Shown here piece after piece: positions 34,823-41,784 of a DNA stretch of 57,528 nt (its first letter is position 1; each line of letters opens with the position of its first letter). A program made the position numbers and the translations under genes. Source of the DNA: an uncultured Muribaculaceae bacterium. GTDB taxonomy: Bacteria > Bacteroidota > Bacteroidia > Bacteroidales > Muribaculaceae. The DNA lies in contig CAJUBL010000009.1 of NCBI GenBank assembly GCA_910584665.1, positions 1 to 57,528 of the forward strand, in the 5' to 3' direction. The notes below the pieces were generated by a model. It saw nothing but the letters and a program-made list of their open reading frames with translations. It did not search any database and had not been told where the DNA came from.

Positions 34823-36002
34823 ATTTTTTTATTCCTTTCGTACCTTTGGTTCCTCCTCCCATTGCAAATATATTGCGGTCGTATGTCTGTGTTTTCATCG
34901 TTAGCTCCCTACGTCGTTTTATGGCGAGGGCTACGAGCCGTTCCATCAGTTTGTCAAACGACAGGCCTGTAGCTTCCCAAAGATAGAAAGATAGCGATCC
35001 GGGAATTGTATTGATTTCATTGACGTAGATGTCACGGGTATCGCGATCCACAATGACATCTACGCGGCTTACACCGTGGCATGAGAGTACACGGAACGTC
35101 TCGCCGGCCAGATATCTGATGCGTTCAGTCTCGTCGGAGGGAAGATCGGCCGGAATGCGTTTCTGTGAGGCCTGCATGCCTTTGGCTCCTTTTGTGCCGC
35201 CCATGTATTTGTCTTCGTAGGTGAGGAAGTCACCCGTCTTGATCGGTTCCTCGAGGACTGACATGGTATAGTCATCACAGTCTCCGAGTACCGAGCAGTT
35301 TATCTCCTGAAGATTCTCGACAAGGTCTTCGACGATGATGCGGGTGGAGTAACGTTCTGCCTCATCAATGCGCACATTGAGTTCCTCGCGGTTGTTGGCG
35401 CGGCCTATACCTACGCTCGAACCGAGGTTGGCAGGCTTTATGATGACCGGGTAGCCTATGGTCGACTCGATCTGTGCGGTGAGTTCGTCACGTTGCTTGA
35501 ACCATTGCTTGTCGGTAAACCAGACGTAGTCGACGACCGGTATGCCCGAGGCCTGAAGAATCATTTTCATTGTGATCTTGTCCATGCCGTTGGCCGAAGA
35601 CAGTGTGTTACAGCCTGCAAAGGGTATTCCGATGGTTTCGAGCAGGCCTTCGAATGTACCGTCCTCTCCGTTTGAGCCGTGGAGTACGGGTATTACAACG
35701 TCGAGTGTAGTCACGATATCTTTTCCCAGAAATGGTTTTCTGGAGAGATATAGATTGAAATTTCCTGTCTCCGGCCGCATGTATACCTGTCTGCAACGTG
35801 CCAGAAGTGTATTTATATTGCGGTAATTTTCGATTTCCAGTAGTGCGTCGCCGGTGTACCACTTGCCGTCTTTGGTGATGTAGACGGGGGTGACATCGAA
35901 TCGTTCGCGGTTGATGGCATGCATAGCCTGAGATGCCGATATTACCGATATCTCGTGTTCGGTGGAACGTCCGCCGAAGAATACTCCTATGTTGGTTTTC
36001 AT
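34821..36002 (-). CDS. ddl: D-alanine--D-alanine ligase
   Basis: A cytoplasmic ATP-grasp enzyme of 393 residues that makes the D-Ala-D-Ala dipeptide for peptidoglycan. Motifs are GVFFGGRSTEHEISVISA at the N terminus, HGSNGEDGTFEGLLE, KPANLGSSVGIGRA and the metal-binding NEINTIPGSLSFYLWEATG. It is on the long side for Ddl and has a basic Gly-rich tail (MGGGTKGTKGIKK) that looks non-catalytic. It lies 25 bp downstream of a MurF-like gene whose enzyme would use its product, so the pair forms a cell-wall unit. I see no reason to assume a D-lactate ligase. Confidence 0.92.
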   Translation of the reverse strand: MKTNIGVFFGGRSTEHEISVISASQAMHAINRERFDVTPVYITKDGKWYTGDALLEIENYRNINTLLARCRQVYMRPETGNFNLYLSRKPFLGKDIVTTLDVVIPVLHGSNGEDGTFEGLLETIGIPFAGCNTLSSANGMDKITMKMILQASGIPVVDYVWFTDKQWFKQRDELTAQIESTIGYPVIIKPANLGSSVGIGRANNREELNVRIDEAERYSTRIIVEDLVENLQEINCSVLGDCDDYTMSVLEEPIKTGDFLTYEDKYMGGTKGAKGMQASQKRIPADLPSDETERIRYLAGETFRVLSCHGVSRVDVIVDRDTRDIYVNEINTIPGSLSFYLWEATGLSFDKLMERLVALAIKRRRELTMKTQTYDRNIFAMGGGTKGTKGIKK

Positions 36003-36027
36003 TGCTTTGTGGAATGATTGATGTTTT

Positions 36028-37617
36028 TTATTTGAATGTATCCGGCAGATCGTTCTCGTAGAGGACGGTATCTCCCGGGCGTGCTATGGTGGCCAGCAGC
36101 TGCTGTGCCTGAGCGAAAGTGTCGACCGGGTGGACATGATCTTTGTCGAGGCGGCCGGCCCGATTGATCCCTTCGATGATCGGATCGCGGTTGTATTCGC
36201 CTACTATAATGGCGTGATCTGCGTTACCGGCGATATGCTCGCCGAGTCGCAGGTTGTAGTCATATTGTCTGTCACCGAGTTCGATCATTCCCGGGGTTAT
36301 GATGATACGTTGTCCGTCTGTCATGCGTGAGAGTACGTCTACAGCCATACGGGAACCGTCGGGATTTGAATTGAATGCGTCATCGATAATTGTTATTCCG
36401 CCGGGAGTGCGTCTGATGTTGAGCCGGTGCTCGACCTGTTCTATTTTCTCGACGGCGTAACGGATTTTATCGTCGGGGACTCCGAGGTATGCCGCCATGA
36501 TTACGGCGGCCATGAGGTTGGATATGTTGCATTCACCCACAAGACGGGTGTGGAGCGACAGCGAGTAACCGTCGGGACCATCGATGGTGAAACGTGTGCC
36601 GTCATGGGCATACTCGATATCTCGGGCATTGTAGCCGGCGCCCTGTGTGTTGCTGACGGCGTATCGCCGGCACTCTACATTATCGACCGGACGGTTTGCT
36701 ACGTATGGAAAGTCGTTGTTGACAATCGCAAGACCGTCGGCCGGAAGAGAGTCTATGAGTTCGAATTTGGTGCGCTGTACATTTTCGATTGATCTGAACG
36801 ATTCGAGGTGTTGTTCTCCGACTGCTGTCACTATACCTGCTCCGGGGTGTACCAGATTGCATATCTCTCTGATGTCGCCGGGCTGTTTGGCGCCCATTTC
36901 GACGATGAACACCTCGTTGTAGGGTTTGAGATGCTCGCGTATGGTCCTGATGACTCCCATGGTGGTGTTGAATGAACCTGGGGTCATAAGAGTGTCGAAC
37001 TGTTCCGACAGGATGCGTTGCAGGTAATGTTTTGTGCTTGTCTTTCCGTAACTTCCCGTGATGCCGATAACTTTCAGGTGAGGCATGGAGGCCAGGATGT
37101 CGCGTGCCTCGTTGTAATATCGGCGGTTGATGGATTTCTCTACCGGCTTCAGCAACCAGTTGGACAACAGCATAATGAATGGCGATGCCACGCACAGAGC
37201 CATCAGGACCGCTATGGTTGTCACCGGATTGTGTGTCAGGAACCATGCACCTGCGGTCAGGGCGTAGGCTAAGAGGAGAGATGTGATTAGTATGCGCCAT
37301 GCACGGCGTGTCATCACGAGCGGCTTCTTGTAGCGGCGCCTGGCCAGTGATATCATGCATCCAAGTATGATAGCGGCCGAGACGAGGCCGGACAGACCGA
37401 AGGGAATGTGGTGTACGAGGATAAGGAACAATGCTATGCATCCCATGATACGTGCCGGGCGGGTGGACTCGCCGCTGCTGTTAAACCAGCGGGTGTAACG
37501 GTCGTTGCGGTATGAGTTCTGCTGCAACATCATGAGGTCCCGCCGCAGTACCTGTATGATATACAGTACCGTGAGGACTCCGAGAATCAATGCTGTGATA
37601 ATTTCAATCTTAGGCAT
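36028..37617 (-). CDS. Membrane-anchored MurF-like Mur ligase
   Basis: A 529-residue protein. The N-terminal 155 residues contain about five predicted membrane helices (about 4-23, 57-75, 77-92, 108-128, 132-152). The rest is a Mur ligase with the ATP loop GSYGKTSTK (about 187), EMGAKQPGDI, VGEQHLESF and the MurF-like IIDDAFNSNPDGSRMA. The usual soluble UDP-MurNAc-peptide-binding domain of MurF is missing and replaced by the membrane part. It may add D-Ala-D-Ala to lipid-linked or recycled peptides, or be a second MurF. The neighbours ddl and an alpha/beta hydrolase support a cell-wall role. I leave the symbol blank because the reaction is unproven. Confidence 0.82.
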   Translation of the reverse strand: MPKIEIITALILGVLTVLYIIQVLRRDLMMLQQNSYRNDRYTRWFNSSGESTRPARIMGCIALFLILVHHIPFGLSGLVSAAIILGCMISLARRRYKKPLVMTRRAWRILITSLLLAYALTAGAWFLTHNPVTTIAVLMALCVASPFIMLLSNWLLKPVEKSINRRYYNEARDILASMPHLKVIGITGSYGKTSTKHYLQRILSEQFDTLMTPGSFNTTMGVIRTIREHLKPYNEVFIVEMGAKQPGDIREICNLVHPGAGIVTAVGEQHLESFRSIENVQRTKFELIDSLPADGLAIVNNDFPYVANRPVDNVECRRYAVSNTQGAGYNARDIEYAHDGTRFTIDGPDGYSLSLHTRLVGECNISNLMAAVIMAAYLGVPDDKIRYAVEKIEQVEHRLNIRRTPGGITIIDDAFNSNPDGSRMAVDVLSRMTDGQRIIITPGMIELGDRQYDYNLRLGEHIAGNADHAIIVGEYNRDPIIEGINRAGRLDKDHVHPVDTFAQAQQLLATIARPGDTVLYENDLPDTFK

Positions 37618-37656
37618 TTCGTTGAGAGGATGGTGACTGGAAATGGGTCAGGTGTG

Positions 37657-38433
37657 TTAATTGACAAATTTGTTTAGTACCGTGGCGAATGCTCCCGGAT
37701 TGTCAAGGAAACAGTAGTGTCCGCAACGTGCGAATGTTACGAGGCCTGAATCCGGAATGAGCGCATTCATTTTTTTTGCATCGTCAAGGGGAGTTGCGGT
37801 ATCGTTCTCTCCCCACATCAGGAGTGTCGGGGCTTTGATCAGTGGCATCACGTGCCTGAGGTCTTCATTTACACATTTTACCATTATGCGTCTCATCATC
37901 GGCGATGCCTGGCGGTAGTCGGCGCTTCCCCGCCTGGCTTTCAAGGCATCGACACGTGCCTGCCCGCGCTGTTTCCCCAGAAATGTCAGTAAGGCCCACT
38001 TCGTAAGCTTGAAAGAGTATACCTTAAGATAGTATCTGAGCGGACGGTCCGGTTTTATGCCGGCTGAATCTATGAGAACCACACGGTCAGTGTTGTTGCG
38101 TGAGGCGTACAGTATGGAAATCCGTCCTCCGAACGAGTGCCCGATAAGTATGGGGGTGGAGATGTTTTCGTGATGGGACAGTTCTTCGATGACACTTGTG
38201 AATTCCTCGATACCCCAGGGTGTTCTGTCGGGCCGTTCCGGCGGTTCGGTTGAACTGCCGTGCCCCGGTAGATCGACAGTGATGACACGGTGTGTCGGTG
38301 CGAGCAGTGCGCGTATGCTTTCGACTGTGGTGCAGGAGCATCCCCAGCCGTGCATCAGTATTACTGTACGTTCTCCCTCTCCGGTGTCGGTGTAGTGCAG
38401 TGTGATGCCGTGGGTGGTCAGTCGTTTATCCAT
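37657..38433 (-). CDS. Alpha/beta hydrolase
   Basis: A cytoplasmic alpha/beta-fold hydrolase of 258 residues from ATG 38433 (MDKRLTTHGITLHYTDTGEGE). The oxyanion region is HGWGCSCTT, the nucleophile Ser lies in GHSFGG, the acid in LMWGENDTATP, and the His in FARCGHYCFLDNP. The fold is close to BioH/MenH-like and haloalkane-dehalogenase-like enzymes, and the substrate cannot be told. A longer frame to 38493 would overlap the M64 gene by 76 bases, so I prefer the internal ATG. It sits 39 bp before the MurF-like gene, possibly in the same transcript. Confidence 0.8.
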   Translation of the reverse strand: MDKRLTTHGITLHYTDTGEGERTVILMHGWGCSCTTVESIRALLAPTHRVITVDLPGHGSSTEPPERPDRTPWGIEEFTSVIEELSHHENISTPILIGHSFGGRISILYASRNNTDRVVLIDSAGIKPDRPLRYYLKVYSFKLTKWALLTFLGKQRGQARVDALKARRGSADYRQASPMMRRIMVKCVNEDLRHVMPLIKAPTLLMWGENDTATPLDDAKKMNALIPDSGLVTFARCGHYCFLDNPGAFATVLNKFVN

Positions 38434-39743
38434 GATGTGGCTGATGAGGGACAGGTATAGAAATCTATGAGGTTTGCGAGGGACCACTGGCATGCCGGGC
38501 AGAAGTCCGGAGTGACATTGTCACGCATGCGGCAATGGTCGGCGGGGCGATAGACGCCATGAGAAGAGTAGGCAGCTCCTTCATAGACGCCTACGGGCCA
38601 TTGGGCCGCCTGCTCCGGAGGTGTCGGAACGGGGGTCCCGGGTTTGATGAGCCTGTGCCATTTGGGATGTTCGGAATCGGTCGTGACATTGGGTTCCCAT
38701 GGCTCGATGTCGGTCGGATATGTGTCGGTCATGACGTCGTTGTCATAGAAATACTCGTCGCCGAGCCCGCCGAAGGAGTGTCCGAACTCGTGTACTACAA
38801 CCGGGCGGAACATGGGATGACGGGCTGTTGTGAGTGTGTAGGCATTGTATATGCCTCCGCCGCCATATTCGTCGGTGTTGGCCAGAATGATGATGTGCTC
38901 ATAGGGGATGCCTGTGAGATGGTCGTGTATGTCTTTTACGGCAGGTGTTGTCAGGTAGCGGTCGCTGTAGAATGTGCTGAAGTGTGATCTGACGGCTGTG
39001 TCACGCCATTGACCGAGCCGCGGTATGCTTACACCGCTGTCGATCGATTCACACGCCACGGCTACGAAATTGAACCGGTCTTTCTTAGAAGCGAAAGGTT
39101 CGTGGGAAAGGATACTGCTGACAGCCTCCTCGGCGTGGCGGTAGAACGAGTCGGTCTGAGCTGCCGTATATCCTTCGGCCAGAATTGCCACATCTATCTT
39201 GTCGCGGCTGTCACCGGCTCTGTGGATGTAACGGTGTGGGACCGGTATCTGTGATGCTGAGGGTCTTCTGACAAGGATGTCGGCCGGATCGAAATGATGG
39301 ATGAAACTGGCTATCGTATCACGGCGGGCGCCTGACAGGCAGACCTCGATGTCAACCTCATGCCTTGGGTACGGCAGGAGCTGTACAAGCTGATAGGCGC
39401 GCCGGTTTACCTTGGCCTCGGGTGTGGACAGCCACTCGCTGTAAAGGGTCGAGAATGTCGTGTGATAGAGTGTGGTTCCATCGGCAGCTGACCGTACTGT
39501 CACTGATCCGTTGCCGGCAAGAGGCATATACTCAAGGTTATACCGTCGGCCGGCCCATCCTGACGGATCGATCGATGTCATGTCGAGATATACCGACGAT
39601 TGTGATGCATTGCCGGCTATCGTGTAATCGATACGCAATGTCGAGTCGGCAAAGTGGGTGTCGAAGTCAGTTCCGGTATGAGCGGCGGCACCCGACAATG
39701 TGGCGAGTGACAGCAGTGCTGCTGTAAGAGAACGTATATACAC
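38418..39743 (-). CDS. Secreted M64-family metallopeptidase
   Basis: A 441-residue exported zinc peptidase of the IgA-peptidase (M64) family. A signal peptide (1-21) is followed by a beta-rich N-terminal domain. The catalytic domain has the zinc site VVHEFGHSFGGLGDEY (HExxH plus a downstream Asp/Glu), NTDEYGGGGIYN and the C-terminal Cys-containing CRMRDNVTPDFCPACQW. The family includes Clostridium ramosum IgA protease, but many Bacteroidetes members have no known substrate. The stop overlaps the hydrolase start by 16 bases. A gut-lumen protein target is plausible. Confidence 0.87.
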   Translation of the reverse strand: MYIRSLTAALLSLATLSGAAAHTGTDFDTHFADSTLRIDYTIAGNASQSSVYLDMTSIDPSGWAGRRYNLEYMPLAGNGSVTVRSAADGTTLYHTTFSTLYSEWLSTPEAKVNRRAYQLVQLLPYPRHEVDIEVCLSGARRDTIASFIHHFDPADILVRRPSASQIPVPHRYIHRAGDSRDKIDVAILAEGYTAAQTDSFYRHAEEAVSSILSHEPFASKKDRFNFVAVACESIDSGVSIPRLGQWRDTAVRSHFSTFYSDRYLTTPAVKDIHDHLTGIPYEHIIILANTDEYGGGGIYNAYTLTTARHPMFRPVVVHEFGHSFGGLGDEYFYDNDVMTDTYPTDIEPWEPNVTTDSEHPKWHRLIKPGTPVPTPPEQAAQWPVGVYEGAAYSSHGVYRPADHCRMRDNVTPDFCPACQWSLANLIDFYTCPSSATSWIND

Positions 39744-39756
39744 AGCGCTGGGTGGC

Positions 39757-40227
39757 TTAGTCTTCCGAAACGGCTACAGGAAGTGGACGGTTGAAGATTT
39801 CTTTGAAGGAGATGAGTGATTCGGTGCGTGCAAGTCCAAGACACAGCAGTTTTTCCTGGATGATCTTGAGCAGATGGTCGTTGTTGCGGGCGTATAGTTT
39901 TATGAACAGGTCATAGCGTCCTGTGGTAAAGTGGCATTCGACAACCTCTGGAATGCTCTTGAGGTTCTCGACTACCTCGTTGAGCCGAGACGGGTCTTTC
40001 AGAAAGAATCCTACGTATGAACATGTGTCGTAGCCTATTGATGAAGGGCTTATCAGTAGTTCCGATCCCTTGACTACGCCTATTGACTGCAGTCTGGATA
40101 TACGCTGGTGTACCGCCGCACCGGATACTTTGCATTCACGTGCGATCTCAAGGAATGGACGGCGTGCATTCTCAAGCAGTAACTGAAGAATTTTAACATC
40201 AAGCGAGTCTAATTGTGGTCGTGCCAT
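39757..40227 (-). CDS. Lrp/AsnC-family transcriptional regulator
   Basis: A DNA-binding regulator of 156 residues from ATG 40227 (MARPQLDSLDVKIL). The N-terminal helix-turn-helix (about 5-60, with ARRPFLEIARECKVSGAAVHQRISRLQSIGVV) is followed by the RAM/AsnC ligand domain (about 65-150, with CSYVGFFLKDPSRL and ECHFTTGRYDLFIKLYARN). Members sense amino acids and control their metabolism. A longer frame to 40293 lacks homology-like sequence and is rejected. A -7 box TAACTTTG on the minus strand (40334-40341) gives a 5' UTR of about 100 nt. It lies 13 bp ahead of the M64 peptidase gene and may be co-transcribed. Confidence 0.9.
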   Translation of the reverse strand: MARPQLDSLDVKILQLLLENARRPFLEIARECKVSGAAVHQRISRLQSIGVVKGSELLISPSSIGYDTCSYVGFFLKDPSRLNEVVENLKSIPEVVECHFTTGRYDLFIKLYARNNDHLLKIIQEKLLCLGLARTESLISFKEIFNRPLPVAVSED

Positions 40228-40333
40228 TGTTTTTTTTAATAAAATGATTGTTTTGTAACTGTTTATTGGTAGGTAATAATGCAGTCCTCTCACGTGTATG
40301 TATTCTGTGAGCGGAAGGATAAGTTTGATAATG

Positions 40334-40341
40334 CAAAGTTA
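40334..40341 (-). promoter_or_regulatory. -7 promoter box of the lrp-like gene
   Basis: The minus strand reads TAACTTTG, matching TAnnTTTG. No convincing TTTG -33 lies at 19-21 nt. The rest of the 40228-40486 gap holds only this box and the ompH terminator. Confidence 0.45.
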
Positions 40342-40428
40342 CTAAAAGATTGTAAAAATAAGAGCTGATTTACTTACAATTTTTTTATTATCATATGAAA
40401 AGATGGCAGGATTGTCCTGATATATGAA

Positions 40429-40463
40429 AAAGCCTTCCGGAACATGTTGTCCCGGAAGGCTTT
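40429..40463 (-). terminator. Terminator of the bamA-ompH operon
   Basis: AAAGCCTTCCGG (40429-40440) and CCGGAAGGCTTT (40452-40463) form a 12-bp perfect stem with an 11-base loop. On the minus strand the stem is followed by a run of T, 24 nt after the last OmpH stop codon. Confidence 0.88.
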
Positions 40464-40486
40464 GTGTTGCCGTTACTATGGCTTTT

Positions 40487-40993
40487 TTACTGTATGCCGA
40501 GTTTGGCCTTTACCATAGGGGTGACATCCACTACGTCGGGACTGTCATATATCGATGTTCCTGCCGGGAAGATCATTGTGAAGCCGTTTTCGGCACCTAC
40601 CTGTTTGATGGCGTTGACCATTTTTTCCTGAATAGGCTGCATGAGCTGGGCGTTCTGGCGCTGGAGGTCCTGCTGGGCTGTATCCATGAACTGTTTGGCT
40701 CTCTCGTCCATTTCCTGTATTTCCTGTACGCGACGCTCCTTTATTGACTGGGGCGTGTTCGGATCGTTGCTGAGTTGCTGGAACTCGGCCATTTTCTTGT
40801 TCATTTCGTCCTGAAGGGTCTTGTACTCGGCCTGATACTTGTTGCCGGCTTCCTGAAGCTGAGTGTTGGCCTGTGCATACTCTGGCATATTGGGTATGAT
40901 GGACTCAACGTCAACGGTGCCGAATTTGGCGCTCTGGGCGCAAAGCGCGGCGGGTATTGCCACACAGATGGCAAGAAGGAATTTCTTAATCAT
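40487..40993 (-). CDS. OmpH/Skp-family periplasmic chaperone (distal copy)
   Basis: A secreted protein of 168 residues from ATG 40993 (MIKKFLLAICVAIPAALCAQ). The OmpH/Skp domain starts FGTVDVESIIPNMPEYAQA and has a long coiled-coil central part (NKYQAEYKTLQDEMNKKMAE). It ends VDVTPMVKAKLGI, the usual C-terminal helix of the family. Skp proteins form jellyfish-like trimers that hold unfolded outer-membrane proteins for BamA. It is the last gene of the envelope operon, directly after a second OmpH gene. The two are paralogues rather than copies, with low identity. Confidence 0.92.
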   Translation of the reverse strand: MIKKFLLAICVAIPAALCAQSAKFGTVDVESIIPNMPEYAQANTQLQEAGNKYQAEYKTLQDEMNKKMAEFQQLSNDPNTPQSIKERRVQEIQEMDERAKQFMDTAQQDLQRQNAQLMQPIQEKMVNAIKQVGAENGFTMIFPAGTSIYDSPDVVDVTPMVKAKLGIQ

Positions 40994-41056
40994 TTTCTGA
41001 AAAATAATATGTTGGTTTATCAATATTTACATTTTATGCTGGCAAAGATAAGATTT

Positions 41057-41572
41057 TTAGTTGGAATATCCTAACCTGGCGAGTACCTCATTGGAAATAT
41101 CAATGCGCGGTGAGGCGAAAACGATATCTCCGGAACTGGCACGATCCATTATAAGCTGGTATCCGCGTTCTTCCGATACCTTCTTTATGGCATTGTAGAC
41201 GTCATCCTGGATAGGCTTGAGGAGTGACTGCCGCTTGGCGTTGAGTTCTCCTTCGGGACCGAAGTATCTGTAGCGTAGCTCGGTGGCTTTTTTCTCCTTG
41301 TCGACTACTTCCTGCTCGCGTGCCTTCACCTGGTCGGCGGTGAGAAAGACTTTGTCCTGAAGATATCGCTGGTAAAGTTCCGAGGCTTCGTTGTTGAGGT
41401 TCTCTACTTCACGCTGGTATCGCTGTGAGAGCTGGTTGAGCTGTTCGTTGGCCATCTCGTAGGACGGGATGTTTTTCATAATGTATTCCATGTCGACAAG
41501 TGCGAATTTCTGGGCCGATGCACAGAAAGCGGCTGCGACGACAATTAACATGGTAAATAATACTTTTTTCAT
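41057..41572 (-). CDS. OmpH/Skp-family periplasmic chaperone (proximal copy)
   Basis: A secreted 171-residue OmpH/Skp protein (signal MKKVLFTMLIVVAAAFCASAQ). After FALVDMEYIMKNIPSYEMANEQ comes a Gln/Glu-rich coiled coil (LNQLSQRYQREVENLNNEA). The C-terminal part VSEERGYQLIMDRASSGDIVFASPRIDIS is typical. It lies between the small membrane peptide after bamA and the second ompH gene. Two ompH genes in series after bamA is a common Bacteroidetes arrangement and suggests a heteromeric or division-of-labour chaperone system. Confidence 0.93.
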   Translation of the reverse strand: MKKVLFTMLIVVAAAFCASAQKFALVDMEYIMKNIPSYEMANEQLNQLSQRYQREVENLNNEASELYQRYLQDKVFLTADQVKAREQEVVDKEKKATELRYRYFGPEGELNAKRQSLLKPIQDDVYNAIKKVSEERGYQLIMDRASSGDIVFASPRIDISNEVLARLGYSN

Positions 41573-41623
41573 GCTGGTATCTGTTTAGATTATCTATAGT
41601 CCCGAACCGGAGTCGGGGTAAGG

Positions 41624-41734
41624 TTATTTGTTTTTACGTTTTCCGGCTTTCACTAACAGAATTATGCCGACTATAAGAGCCGGTATTATAAGCATTATAA
41701 AAAATATCTGTTGAATAAGTCCGGAATAAGTCAT
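41624..41734 (-). CDS. Small single-span membrane peptide (36 aa)
   Basis: This short frame lies in the 212-bp gap between bamA and ompH. It starts at ATG 41734 and stops at TAA 41624-41626. It encodes 36 residues: a polar N terminus (MTYSGLIQQ), a hydrophobic stretch of about 19 residues (IFFIMLIIPALIVGIILLV) and a basic tail (KAGKRKNK). That is the profile of a single transmembrane helix with the positive end in the cytoplasm. It is in the direction of the operon and 50 bp from bamA. I do not recognise it. It could aid Bam or Skp function or be a membrane-stress peptide, or a chance frame in AT-rich DNA. Conservation would decide. Confidence 0.5.
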   Translation of the reverse strand: MTYSGLIQQIFFIMLIIPALIVGIILLVKAGKRKNK

Positions 41735-41784
41735 ATTAAAAAAAGCTGCTTTATATTATTAAGACAAATAAGTGGCAAAAAGGT

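Noticed and set aside
34821..36002. A vancomycin-resistance-type D-Ala-D-Lac ligase
   Set aside because: The chromosomal context lacks vanH/vanX-like genes, and the sequence reads as ordinary Ddl. I cannot judge the specificity residue without alignment.
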